Source: Chloroflexota bacterium
Lineage (GTDB): Bacteria; Chloroflexota; Dehalococcoidia; Lucifugimonadales; Lucifugimonadaceae
Length of the DNA: 33,373 nt
Assembly: GCA_002730555.1 (NCBI GenBank)
Contig: PCAM01000008.1
Location: 1 to 33,373 of the forward strand
Direction of reading: 5' to 3'
The notes beneath the pieces were generated by a model. It worked only from the letters and a program-made list of their open reading frames with translations, was not told the origin of the DNA and made no database searches. Positions within the stretch are counted from its first letter, which is position 1. The number at the start of each line of letters is the position of its first letter. The translations under genes and the position numbers were made by a program. Positions 16,603 through 24,257 of the stretch are shown here, one piece after another.

Positions 16603-16803
16603 AACGGCGTGAGGGGTAAAGGTGCTGACCGTGGGATGAATGTACTCTGGCCGAAACACCGTAGGGGCGGGGCTTGCTCCGCCCAACGCTAACGCACTGA
16701 GGCTCACGAAGGGCCGGGTCCAACAATCACACCATCGGTCATGAGGCGCGTTTTTACAACGACACCGTACGGGCGTACGGCAATACGCCCTACGCGGTTA
16801 TTC
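16603..16803. repeat. Repeat island 2: GTAGGGGCGGGG and GGGCGTA...TACGCCC palindromes
   Basis: This is a convergent intergenic region of about 200 bases. One palindrome has a 6-bp stem of GGGCGG (16665-16670) and CCGCCC (16679-16684) inside GTAGGGGCGGGGCTTGCTCC. A second has a 7-bp stem of GGGCGTA (16771-16777) and TACGCCC (16784-16790) with loop CGGCAA. The second resembles the block at 11611-11640. No coding frame is convincing. Confidence 0.65.
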
Positions 16804-17595
16804 CTACAATTTACGGGGCGTACCACCGTCGATATTAATGATCTCTCCGGTCAGGAAACGCGCGTCACTAGACGCAAGAAACAACACAACATTTGCGACG
16901 TCCTCTGGCAACCCTGGACCGTCCAGGATTTGCGTTGCGTCAAACACCGCTTTAAAGACGTGGGTGTCGGTGCCGCCGGTCGCTCCCGGCGTGATGATCT
17001 GGCCGGGTCGAACGCAGTTCACCCGGATGTTATGCTCCCCGCCCCTGCCGGCGCAGTAACGCGTGAAGGCGTCGATCCCGGCCTTTGCGACGTAGTAGGA
17101 CGAGGACGGCACTCCCCGCCCGCTGAGGTCGTACATGTTCTTGCTGAAACCGATCACGGCGGCGATGGACGACATGTTTACGACGGCGCCGGAACCGGAC
17201 TCGATCAGGTGCGGCCACGCGGCCCGGGACATGTAGAAAGTCCCGTTTAAATTGACCTGGATCACACTGTCCCAGGCGTCGTCCTCCTCGTCCGGGAAAT
17301 TGCCGCGAGCGCCATGACCGGCGTTGTTGAACAGCACGTCGACTCCGCCGTAGACCGCCACGGTCTGTTCCACCGCTGAGTCGACCATCCCTCGGTCGGT
17401 AACATCGCACTGGATGTATGTAGCGTCGCCGCCATCGGCACGGATGGCATCCTGAACACGAACGCCCTGTTGTTCACGTCGCGCCATCAAGGCAACCTTC
17501 GCCCCCTCTCTTGCGAACAGATGCGCCGTGGCCTCCCCTATCCCGCTGTTACCGCCGGTGACGATCGCCACTTTGCCATCAAGTCGTCCTGCCAT
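16804..17595 (-). CDS. Short-chain dehydrogenase/reductase (classical SDR)
   Basis: This is a cytosolic NAD(P)-dependent oxidoreductase of 263 residues. It has the Rossmann motif TGGNSGIG (13-20), NNAG (90-93), the active-site serine region NMSSIAAV (S142/S143) and the catalytic YYVAK (Y167, K171). The C-terminal ITGEIINIDGGTPRK-like segment (LTGEIINIDGG) is the usual tetramer contact. The arginine-containing ARREQ after the second strand hints at NADP preference. The start is ATG 17595 with AAGGGAAG 5-6 bases upstream. A 12-base palindrome lies 54-65 bases upstream. The substrate is unknown. It lies downstream of the D-glutamate cyclase genes on the same strand but after a 183-base gap, so it probably has its own promoter. 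Confidence 0.93.
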   Translation of the reverse strand: MAGRLDGKVAIVTGGNSGIGEATAHLFAREGAKVALMARREQQGVRVQDAIRADGGDATYIQCDVTDRGMVDSAVEQTVAVYGGVDVLFNNAGHGARGNFPDEEDDAWDSVIQVNLNGTFYMSRAAWPHLIESGSGAVVNMSSIAAVIGFSKNMYDLSGRGVPSSSYYVAKAGIDAFTRYCAGRGGEHNIRVNCVRPGQIITPGATGGTDTHVFKAVFDATQILDGPGLPEDVANVVLFLASSDARFLTGEIINIDGGTPRKL

Positions 17596-17648
17596 ATGCG
17601 CTTCCCTTCAAGTGATCGAATATGTGATTACCCACGTCAGATATATTT

Positions 17649-17660
17649 CAGGATATCCTG
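17649..17660. promoter_or_regulatory. Perfect 12-base palindrome upstream of the SDR gene
   Basis: CAGGATATCCTG at 17649-17660 is a perfect palindrome within an AT-rich stretch, 54-65 bases before the SDR start codon. It could be an operator for a dimeric regulator. No matching second copy was noticed in the window. Confidence 0.3.
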
Positions 17661-17778
17661 CCAATCATTTATCAGAAAGAACGCGAGAAAAGATAAACAA
17701 ACGCAGAGAATTGATCTCGCACGCGTCTGGCAATCGAAACCGAAATCACCGCCGGTGCTGGATCGCGCCCCCGGGCCA

Positions 17779-18627
17779 TCAGCTGAGCGCCACGTTCACG
17801 TGCTCATGAAGATCCGTCAGGCACGCGTTGTACTCGTCCAGCCGGAAACCATCCACGTATGCCCGGTGCTCCCCGGTCGGACCGTCCACGGCACCCGCTT
17901 CGTACGTCGCCTGAACCCAGGCGTTTTCTGTCTCCAGACTCGGCAGCAGGTTAGCGCCCTTCTTGATCGACAGCGCCGCCGCCAGGCCGTAGCCGCCCCA
18001 GTTCGAGACGGACGCGATCATCAGCTTGGTCGTCTGTGTCACACACGGGTCATCCGGCAACCGGTCGATACCCGCCGCCTCGTCCCGCAGATTGCCCATG
18101 CCGATCTCATTGCCGCCGTCCCCGATCCCCACGCTGTAGGGATGCTGTTCGAACAGGTGGTCGATCTTGGCGTTGTACTCGGAAATGTCCGTCCCATGCA
18201 TGTTCCGGAACGTTCCGTCCCCTACCAACCCGGCACGCTCAATAGCGATCACGAGAGACGGCTTCTCCGTCTCAAGGATCTTTCGAGCCGCCTCTGCCGA
18301 CTCCATGTGGTCGGCAACAGGGAATTCGATCACCGGTGAATCACCGGCCACAGATTTCATGACATCGCTCGAGTACTTATCGGTCACGTACGCGACTTCG
18401 TAACCGATACGTGCCAGCGCTTCACCGATAGCCACCGCTCCGGGAGGGCCGTCGGTCTCCGGCGCCTCTGCGTAGACGATGTAGAAACCGGTGACGATCA
18501 GGGCCTTCCCGGGGTGATCCAGGATCAGGTCGGCCGCCTCTTCGGCATAGTTAGAGGGCAGATACGGGCGGAGAGCTGAGATATTGCGGCCGTCCTTCTG
18601 GAGGATGATGTCCTCGATAGTGGTCAT
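17779..18627 (-). CDS. D-glutamate cyclase-like C-terminal domain protein (DUF4392)
   Basis: This 282-residue protein matches DUF4392, the C-terminal half of mammalian D-glutamate cyclase (DGLUCY), which reversibly converts D-glutamate to 5-oxo-D-proline. Visible family blocks are IVTGFYIVYAEAPETDGPPG near residue 45, LVIAIERAGLVGDGTFRNMHG at about 125-145, and the glycine-rich SVGIGDGGNEIGMGN at about 165-180. A single-domain length of about 280 residues is normal for the bacterial form. It starts at ATG 18627 with GGAG 10 bases upstream. Two genes upstream on the same strand is a DUF1445 protein matching the other half of DGLUCY. The two halves are therefore encoded separately in one putative operon. 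Confidence 0.88.
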   Translation of the reverse strand: MTTIEDIILQKDGRNISALRPYLPSNYAEEAADLILDHPGKALIVTGFYIVYAEAPETDGPPGAVAIGEALARIGYEVAYVTDKYSSDVMKSVAGDSPVIEFPVADHMESAEAARKILETEKPSLVIAIERAGLVGDGTFRNMHGTDISEYNAKIDHLFEQHPYSVGIGDGGNEIGMGNLRDEAAGIDRLPDDPCVTQTTKLMIASVSNWGGYGLAAALSIKKGANLLPSLETENAWVQATYEAGAVDGPTGEHRAYVDGFRLDEYNACLTDLHEHVNVALS

Positions 18628-18696
18628 CGTTGTCTTACTCCATTGCGTTTGCCGGACCGGTCTAGGAAGCAGCGGTCCGTTTGTGGATCGTGTGTA

Positions 18697-19218
18697 TCAG
18701 CCGAGCGTGGCGATCAGTGCCGCCAGTTCGCTGTTTTGTCGGTCAGCGGAATCGCTCCGCGCCCATTTGGGCCCATTGTGAACCTCAGAGATTCCGTCCA
18801 TCACCGAATCGAACCCGTCAAACAGGGATCTGGCGGCATCGGGCGAAATGCCCGGGGTGAACTCCGACGTAGTTCCCCCGTTCAACTCGAGAACTTCAGC
18901 GTTCGGCGCTGCATACTCAACGCTGCCCATCAGTTCAAGCATCTCTCCGCCGTCCGCGTGGGCCATGTAATCGGGAAATTTCCGACCTCCGTCCAACAGC
19001 CGCGGCAGTCTGTCAACTGGGTCGGTGAAGTCCAGCGCCTGCGTCATAGCGACCGACCGCGTCTCGGCGGCCACAGAGCGTACCCCGGCGAAATCGCCCG
19101 TAAAACCGGCCGACGCGCCGCTCACCGTACGCAATAACACGTCACGGCAGATGCGTGCAGACGTAATTAACCCGACCACCTCACCAATGGGGTCACGATA
19201 ATCGTCTTGGTGGCCCAC
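18697..19218 (-). CDS. Uncharacterised protein between the two D-glutamate cyclase halves
   Basis: I do not recognise this 173-residue protein. It begins with a helical segment (GEVVGLITSARICRDVLLRT), then an Ala/Thr/Gly-rich region with VRSVAAETRSVAM. The middle is acidic and ends with predicted helices (PDAARSLFDGFDSVMDGI, SELAALIATLG). There is no signal peptide or membrane segment. Its GTG start overlaps the TAG stop of the DUF1445 gene by one base in TAGTG, so translation is probably coupled, and the DUF4392 gene follows 69 bases on. The context suggests an accessory or regulatory subunit acting with the cyclase halves. This is inferred from position only. Confidence 0.75.
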   Translation of the reverse strand: MGHQDDYRDPIGEVVGLITSARICRDVLLRTVSGASAGFTGDFAGVRSVAAETRSVAMTQALDFTDPVDRLPRLLDGGRKFPDYMAHADGGEMLELMGSVEYAAPNAEVLELNGGTTSEFTPGISPDAARSLFDGFDSVMDGISEVHNGPKWARSDSADRQNSELAALIATLG

Positions 19219-20021
19219 TAAAGAACCGCCAGGTCTTCATCTTTGAGGTCCGTGAGAAACATGTGACCGGGCGCGTGGGTGATCATCATCGGGGGTTTCG
19301 ACGCCATCGCCACGGCTTGCGGTGTCACACCGCAGGCCCAGAACACGGGGACGTCAGATGAATTTGCCGGTTCCCATGCATCGCCGAAGTCCGGCTTCAT
19401 GGGATCGGCTACGCCGATAGCCTCCGGGTTGCCGACGTGCACCGGGGCGCCGTGGGTATTCGGGAAGCGGGTCGTGGCCTGAACGGCGCGAATGACCTTG
19501 TCCTGCGGGATCCAGCGCATCGATACGACCATTGGACCAGAGAAAGGCCCGGCGGGTGTCGTCTGGATGCTGGTTCGGAACATGGCAACGTTCTTGTCGG
19601 TCTCCCAGTGCGGGAGCGTGATGCCGTTTTCGATCAGGGCGTGCTCAAAAGAGAAGCTGCAGCCCAGGAGGAAGGTCACGAAATCATCCCGCCAGACCGA
19701 TTTCAGGTCCAGTAGCTCGTCCGTAACCTCGCCATTCCGGTAGACAAGATATCGAGGCCCATCGGTGCGGATGTCAGCGCCCGGAGTGCTGATCACCGGC
19801 TCGACGCTGCCCGCTTCGATCACATCGATCACCGGACAGGGCTTCGGGTTGCGCTGGCAGAACAGCAGGAAGTCGAAGGCCGATTCTTTCGGCAGGATGG
19901 CCAGATTGGCCTGAACGTACCCGGGCGCCATGCCGGAAGTGGGCTGGGCGAGCCGATTCTCTCGAAACTCGGCACGCGCCGCGGATGCTGTTTCCGGGAC
20001 TTTCGTGCTTGCACTTGTCAT
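19218..20021 (-). CDS. DUF1445/YcsI (UPF0317) family protein, D-glutamate cyclase N-terminal-like
   Basis: The 267 residues match the UPF0317/DUF1445 (YcsI) family. Family blocks are TSGMAPGYVQANLAILP, FLLFCQRNPKPCPVID, LLGCSFSFEHALIENGI, and near the end ITHAPGHMFLTDL. Database annotation often calls the family a putative hydro-lyase. In mammals the same region is the N-terminal half of D-glutamate cyclase. It starts at ATG 20021 with GGAG 7 bases upstream and is the first gene of a leftward operon. The next gene starts in its stop codon, and a DUF4392 gene follows. The combination argues strongly for a role in D-glutamate/5-oxo-D-proline metabolism, although the reaction of this half alone is not established. 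Confidence 0.9.
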   Translation of the reverse strand: MTSASTKVPETASAARAEFRENRLAQPTSGMAPGYVQANLAILPKESAFDFLLFCQRNPKPCPVIDVIEAGSVEPVISTPGADIRTDGPRYLVYRNGEVTDELLDLKSVWRDDFVTFLLGCSFSFEHALIENGITLPHWETDKNVAMFRTSIQTTPAGPFSGPMVVSMRWIPQDKVIRAVQATTRFPNTHGAPVHVGNPEAIGVADPMKPDFGDAWEPANSSDVPVFWACGVTPQAVAMASKPPMMITHAPGHMFLTDLKDEDLAVL

Positions 20022-20184
20022 CGGTGGCTCCAGTGGGTGCGCCAGATCAGATCGGAGATATGCGCATGGTAGGAGCGCGACGTTGTCGGGTCAACGAGTC
20101 AAATCGTTCAGTGCGAATTGCGGGCGCTTAGTATGTCAGCCTGAATCTCCCCAGGTGTAATCCAACCGAAGAGGTGCGCTCTCG

Positions 20185-21057
20185 ATGAAAGTCCTTGTTA
20201 CGGGAGGATCTGGCCTTGCCGGTTCGGCCATCGCTGAAGAACTGGTTCAACATGGGTACGAGGTTCTTAAGGCCGATCATGTGGCCCCGGCGGACGCACC
20301 GCTCACACGGGGACGGGCGGGCACCGCGAGTTTTAAGTTTGTGGACATGACGGACGCGGCACAGGTGATATCCGCGACGGGAGGCTGCGACGCCGTGATC
20401 CACATGGCGGCGATACCGAACCCCCTTATGGCGTCCGAGTTCGAGGTGTTTCGGGTGAACATGCTGTCCAATTGGGCGGTTCTCGAAGCGGCAGAGATCC
20501 ACGGGATCGAGAAAATCGTGATGGCGTCGTCCGTGAACGCCATCGGAGCGGTGTTCTCCAGAGGAGTCACGCCACGGCCCTACTTCCCCATCGACGAGGA
20601 GCAACTGACTTACGCCGAGGACGCCTATTCTCAGAGCAAGTGGCTGGGTGAGGAGATGGCGAAAGCGTTTGTGAGGCGCCGTCCGGGTGGGGTACAGATC
20701 GCATCGATGCGATTCCACGGGCTGTTGACAGAGGAGCGCAAGGCGGAGCTGCGGTCACGGGCCAACGGCGACGATACCGACGAGAACGCGCCGAAACACT
20801 TCTGGGGCTGGACCGACCTCAATGAAGCGGCCGTGGCCTGCCGATTGGCGTTCGAGACCAACTGGGACGGCCATGAGGCATTCTTTATCAACGCAGCCGA
20901 CACCAGCTCCAACATCCCAACGATCGACCTGATCCGTGACGCTTACCCGCACGCCGAGATCAAAGGCGACATGGAGGGTTTCGCGTCCGCCATCAGCATC
21001 GAGAAGGCTCGCCGTGTGCTGGGCTGGGATCCGAAGGCGACCTGGCGCGAGTTATAG
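20185..21057 (+). CDS. NAD-dependent epimerase/dehydratase (extended SDR)
   Basis: This is a cytosolic nucleotide-sugar- or uronate-type oxidoreductase. It has the extended-SDR Rossmann motif TGGSGLAG at residues 6-13, the acidic NAD site VDMTDA, AVIHMAAIPNP in place of the usual HLAA loop, MASSVNAIG as the serine strand, and the catalytic AYSQSKWLGE (YxxxK). The C-terminal half is short (total 290 residues), closer to uronate dehydrogenases than to UDP-sugar 4-epimerases of about 330. GAGG lies about 9 bases before the ATG. It is divergent from the D-glutamate cyclase operon across 163 bases, so they may share a control region. The nearby sugar-acid dehydratases make uronate or lactone chemistry plausible. 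Confidence 0.9.
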   Translation: MKVLVTGGSGLAGSAIAEELVQHGYEVLKADHVAPADAPLTRGRAGTASFKFVDMTDAAQVISATGGCDAVIHMAAIPNPLMASEFEVFRVNMLSNWAVLEAAEIHGIEKIVMASSVNAIGAVFSRGVTPRPYFPIDEEQLTYAEDAYSQSKWLGEEMAKAFVRRRPGGVQIASMRFHGLLTEERKAELRSRANGDDTDENAPKHFWGWTDLNEAAVACRLAFETNWDGHEAFFINAADTSSNIPTIDLIRDAYPHAEIKGDMEGFASAISIEKARRVLGWDPKATWREL

Positions 21058-21111
21058 CCAGGGCGCGTCGGAAGTAAGCAGAAAGACTCGTTCCTGCCCA
21101 TATGACCCTGA

Positions 21112-22176
21112 CTAAAGAGCCAGCGCAGTAGAGAAGTCCGGGATACCTTCCCAGCGTCCGACGTCGGTCGCTCGCATGACAGCGATCCGCTTGATCACCT
21201 CCGGATTGCCGAGCCCATGCGGCGGCCGCCCCGTGAGCACCAGCAGTACGTTCTCGGCCTGTTTGCGACCACCCTCAACGCCAGACAGCGGCGATGCGCC
21301 GGCGATGTGCGGAGTGACGATCAGGTTGTCGATTCCCAGCAGTGGGTCCTCGGCGTCGATCGGCTCAGTCTCCGTGACATCCAACCCCGCCGCCTCGATC
21401 TGTCCGCTCTGAAGCGCAATCTGAAGCGCCACCGGGTCCACGATCGGTCCACGGGCGCAGTTGATCAGGATGGCGTTTTTCTTCATCCGAGACAGCGTCT
21501 CGGAGTTGATCAGGTGGTGCGTCTCGCCCGTAGAAGGCGTGTGGATCGTTATGTAGTCGGCCGTGCCAAGCAGTTCCTCAAGAGACACCAGCTGCACGCC
21601 ATAAAGGTCCGCCGTGGTCTGCGGAACATAGGGGTCGTACGACACGATTCGCTCGGGACCAAAGCCACGGATGCGGGACGCGAACGCCCTGCCGATGTTG
21701 CCGAGTCCGATGATGCCGATGGTACTGCCGGCGATGCGGCGCAGGTTTGGCCGGAACGCCGCGATAGACGCAGGGTCATCACCCCATTTCCCGGCCTTCA
21801 CTGCGCCATCCGCCTCACGCACGAGCCGTGTCAAGGACAGCAGCAGTGCCATCGCATGGTCCGCAACTTCAGACGTGTTGATGCCCGGGGTGTTGCAAGC
21901 CAGGATCCCGAGTTCGGTCGCCGCAGGGAGGTCGATCGAGTCAACCCCCACCCCGGACCGGCTCACGACCTTCAGGTTCGGGCACGACTCAAGGACCTCA
22001 CGGTCCGTCAGCGGGAGGGTTCCGATCATTGCCCCGTCAACGTCCCGCAGGATGTCGATGTAGTCGACCCTGGACGTTGTCGAGTCGACCGGAGTCTGGC
22101 TGAACTCGATTCCCGCGGCCTCAAACATGCTGGTGTCGGTCATTGGACGAGAGACGTTGACGACTTTGAGGCCCAT
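21112..22176 (-). CDS. D-isomer-specific 2-hydroxyacid dehydrogenase (phosphoglycerate dehydrogenase-like), intact
   Basis: This NAD-dependent enzyme interconverts D-2-hydroxyacids and 2-ketoacids. From ATG 22176 (AAAGGAA about 9 bases upstream) it has 354 residues. It carries the Rossmann motif GLGNIG at 157-162, the catalytic arginine in NCARGPIVD (R242), the glutamate in ETEPID (E271) and the histidine in TPHIAGAS (H290). It lacks the C-terminal ACT domain of biosynthetic SerA, so a catabolic 2-hydroxyacid or hydroxypyruvate/glyoxylate role is more likely. An ATG at 22263 upstream would add 29 residues unlike the family. The next gene upstream on the same strand is a related protein with all three catalytic residues altered. 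Confidence 0.93.
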   Translation of the reverse strand: MGLKVVNVSRPMTDTSMFEAAGIEFSQTPVDSTTSRVDYIDILRDVDGAMIGTLPLTDREVLESCPNLKVVSRSGVGVDSIDLPAATELGILACNTPGINTSEVADHAMALLLSLTRLVREADGAVKAGKWGDDPASIAAFRPNLRRIAGSTIGIIGLGNIGRAFASRIRGFGPERIVSYDPYVPQTTADLYGVQLVSLEELLGTADYITIHTPSTGETHHLINSETLSRMKKNAILINCARGPIVDPVALQIALQSGQIEAAGLDVTETEPIDAEDPLLGIDNLIVTPHIAGASPLSGVEGGRKQAENVLLVLTGRPPHGLGNPEVIKRIAVMRATDVGRWEGIPDFSTALAL

Positions 22177-22286
22177 GTGGGATTCCTTTGGCTGGAACTG
22201 GCGATCGGTGTGCCGGTGATGTGGGGGGTGCTGAAGAAGGCCGAAGTATAAAGCGAACTCCACCGGAGAGCGGGATCGAGCGATAA

Positions 22287-23270
22287 CTATGCGGGGCGGC
22301 GCGGCGCCAATCGAGACGACCAGAAGGCCGGATCTCCTGCGCCGGGGAAACCCACCGGATCCATCAACCCAATCGGCGTATTGCCGGACTCGACCCGTTT
22401 CAAATTATCGGCCACCAGATCGGCCACGGCCTTCAGCACAAATTCACGGTCAGTCGCATCTTCCAGTTTGGCGATCACCCGTGGATGGTTGGAGAGCGGG
22501 CCATGTTTACCCTCGGGGGATGTCTCCATCACACCCAGGCCGACGGCTCCAAGTTTGCCCGTCGCCAGTGAGGACAACAGCGCCTCTTCGCCCACGGCCT
22601 CCGACAGGCTCGTGTTGATCAGCACTGCGCCGGGCTTCATCAACTTCAGCTCACGAGCACCGATCATTCGTCCGGTATGTGGCGTGTCACCCACGTGCAA
22701 CGTAACTACATCGGAGTTGAGGAGAAGCCGGTCAAGGCTGTGCCTGCGGATACCCACTCCGTTCACATAGCCCTGCGCGGCCGTACGGACATCGTGATAG
22801 ACGATCGACGCGCCCTCATTGCGCAGTAAACGGGCGACCTCGATGCCGACGTTCCCGAGTCCAACCACTCCCACCGTGAGTTTGCCGAGAGCCCAGTGGT
22901 TCGGGCTGGCGAGCCCCAGGGCGGCCTGAATCAAGGACATCGTCTGTTCGGTCACGAACGGCGCAATCGCCGGCCCCGCATTTGCGACGATCAATTCGTC
23001 CGCCTGCAGTTCGTTGACGGTCAACGACGACTGCCGACAACCGGTGAACTGGACGAAGCGGATATCGCCATCACCCGCCCCCAGCTCCCAGGCTGGCTCC
23101 GCACCCGGCCCCAGCACCAGAGCCTCCGAGCGATCGGCCAGCTCAGAGACGTTATCTGAGGGGGACCAGGAATCAAGCATGGTCAGGTCGGCGTTTGGCC
23201 CGAGCGCACCTCGAAGGCGTGGACCGAGGACGTCATCAGGGCCCGGAACGAAGAGTGTCTTCAGGGTCAA
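22287..23270 (-). CDS. Degenerate 2-hydroxyacid dehydrogenase-like protein, catalytic triad lost
   Basis: The 327 residues follow the fold of 2-hydroxyacid dehydrogenases, with TVGVVGLGNVGIEVARLL (nucleotide motif at 137-142), LHVGDTPHTGRMIG and the segment MKPGAVLINT. At the catalytic positions it diverges. The arginine of INTARG is leucine (INTSL, L222), the glutamate of the E-P motif is serine (S251), and the TPH histidine is replaced in VIAKLEDAT (L269). It can probably still bind NAD(H) but not use the normal mechanism. The reading frame is intact, so a pseudoenzyme or a new function is as likely as decay. The start is TTG 23270, the codon after which the family N-terminus begins. It lies 110 bases before the intact enzyme on the same strand. 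Confidence 0.82.
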   Translation of the reverse strand: MTLKTLFVPGPDDVLGPRLRGALGPNADLTMLDSWSPSDNVSELADRSEALVLGPGAEPAWELGAGDGDIRFVQFTGCRQSSLTVNELQADELIVANAGPAIAPFVTEQTMSLIQAALGLASPNHWALGKLTVGVVGLGNVGIEVARLLRNEGASIVYHDVRTAAQGYVNGVGIRRHSLDRLLLNSDVVTLHVGDTPHTGRMIGARELKLMKPGAVLINTSLSEAVGEEALLSSLATGKLGAVGLGVMETSPEGKHGPLSNHPRVIAKLEDATDREFVLKAVADLVADNLKRVESGNTPIGLMDPVGFPGAGDPAFWSSRLAPRRPA

Positions 23271-23578
23271 GACGTTTGCCTGACGCTTAATCTATTGATG
23301 TTATGTATAACCATTAATTACGTTTGAACAGGCGCATATCCAGTGATCGTCTCCGAACGCCCGCCCGACCTGTCAGAAGATCAGTCGGCGAGGCAACCGA
23401 GTCTATGGCGACCCGGGAATATCGGTCAAATTGAAGTCCGACGCTCGCATGCCCCTCCCGGTCCAGCAGGGTCGATCGTCCGTCGCCTCGCATCACAGGC
23501 GTCCCGGCCACATCCAATTTGCCAACGGAGTCAGTGGGACACAACGGGCGCGATTGGCGTCTGAACACACGAACTGTG
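23271..23578. other. Non-coding stretch before the membrane pseudogene
   Basis: About 300 bases contain the AT-rich promoter candidate at the left. The rest is GC-rich sequence in which a leftward 84-codon frame (23314-23568) is open but resembles nothing I know. I see no RNA gene or clear repeat. Confidence 0.4.
23300..23328 (-). promoter_or_regulatory. Candidate promoter for the leftward dehydrogenase pair
   Basis: Reading leftward in an AT-rich stretch, TTCAAA (23328-23323) and CATAAC (23305-23300) are separated by 17 bases, each matching the -35 and -10 consensus at 4 of 6 positions. The start codon is about 30 bases beyond the -10 box. Confidence 0.35.
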
Positions 23579-24054
23579 ATGCACGAACGGGTGCGACATA
23601 TCGATTGGGATCCTGGCGCCGCTGTACTGGCCGACCTGGTTGCAACCGGCGTAATGACCGCCTAGCTCTAATTGGGCCAGGCGATGGCCCTCGAAAAGAT
23701 GACGATGAACATCCTCCAGACGGAGGGAACGATGATGACACCCGCCACCGGCCCGTCCTACGTGACGAGACCCTAATGCACCTCATGATGGGCGTGGCCT
23801 TCGCCATCATTCACACCTTGCTGTTCCAGACGTTTGATCTGGACAACGACCTCGTCATCTGGGGGATCGTGTTCAGGGTCGGCCATTGGGTAATCGCAGG
23901 GATGGGCCTCGGTATGATTGCCGGGACCCACCCGATGATGTGATCCAGAGAGATGATGGCCCCGGGCGCTTTCGCCAGGAACCTCCCAGAAATAACGGTG
24001 ATCGGCTTCTTCATGCTCCACATCGTGCACGGGCTGGTAGTGGGATTGGTGTAG
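23579..24054 (+). pseudogene. Decayed small polytopic membrane protein gene
   Basis: Joining two reading frames recovers one membrane protein of about 155 residues. Frame 2 from ATG 23579 reads MHERVRHIDWDPGAAV, then LADLVATGVMTA, then stops TAG 23663 and TAA 23669. It goes on through LGQAMALEKMTMNILQTEGT and MMTPATGPSYVT. At about 23760-23776 the sense passes to frame 1 by the loss of one base. It continues as LMHLMMGVAFAIIHTLLFQ, IWGIVFRVGHWVIAGMGLGM and GTHPMM, then TGA 23941, then MMAPGAFARNLPEITVIGF and FMLHIVHGLVVGLV to TAG 24052. The pattern of helices with conserved H, P and G matches a conserved small membrane-protein family of unknown function. At least four lesions make it a pseudogene. 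Confidence 0.72.
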
Positions 24055-24257
24055 GACGCAGCCTGGTAGTGGTGTCGGTGACGGTGATCCCCCTCCCGAA
24101 CAGGAGAGGGTGAATGTCCGGACAGCACCGTTATCGCAACTAATCATCCTGAGCCCGAGGCGAAGGATCTCACCGGTTTTCGTGCTTACGGATGTATTCG
24201 TTCCACCCGGCCCTTCGAGAACCTCAGGGCACATCGTCGTCGTCGCTCCACCAATCT
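24055..24257. repeat. Repeat island 3: three short palindromic repeats
   Basis: The region holds three hairpins of dispersed-repeat type. CCCTC (24091-24095) pairs with GAGGG (24106-24110), resembling the 11742-11760 element. ATCCT (24146-24150) pairs with AGGAT (24164-24168) in a CCTGAGCCCGAGGCGAAGG block. GCCCT (24210-24214) pairs with AGGGC (24226-24230) in a CCCTTCGAGAACCTCAGGG block. Repeats of these consensus types are widespread between genes in many bacterial genomes. No gene is supported here. Confidence 0.65.

Noticed and set aside
21217..22251. 344-codon rightward frame over the 2-hydroxyacid dehydrogenase
   Set aside because: Arg/His/Val-rich antisense shadow. The leftward frame has all catalytic motifs.
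23314..23568. 84-codon leftward frame between the degenerate dehydrogenase and the membrane pseudogene
   Set aside because: It has no ribosome site and no family resemblance, so it is not supported as a gene.
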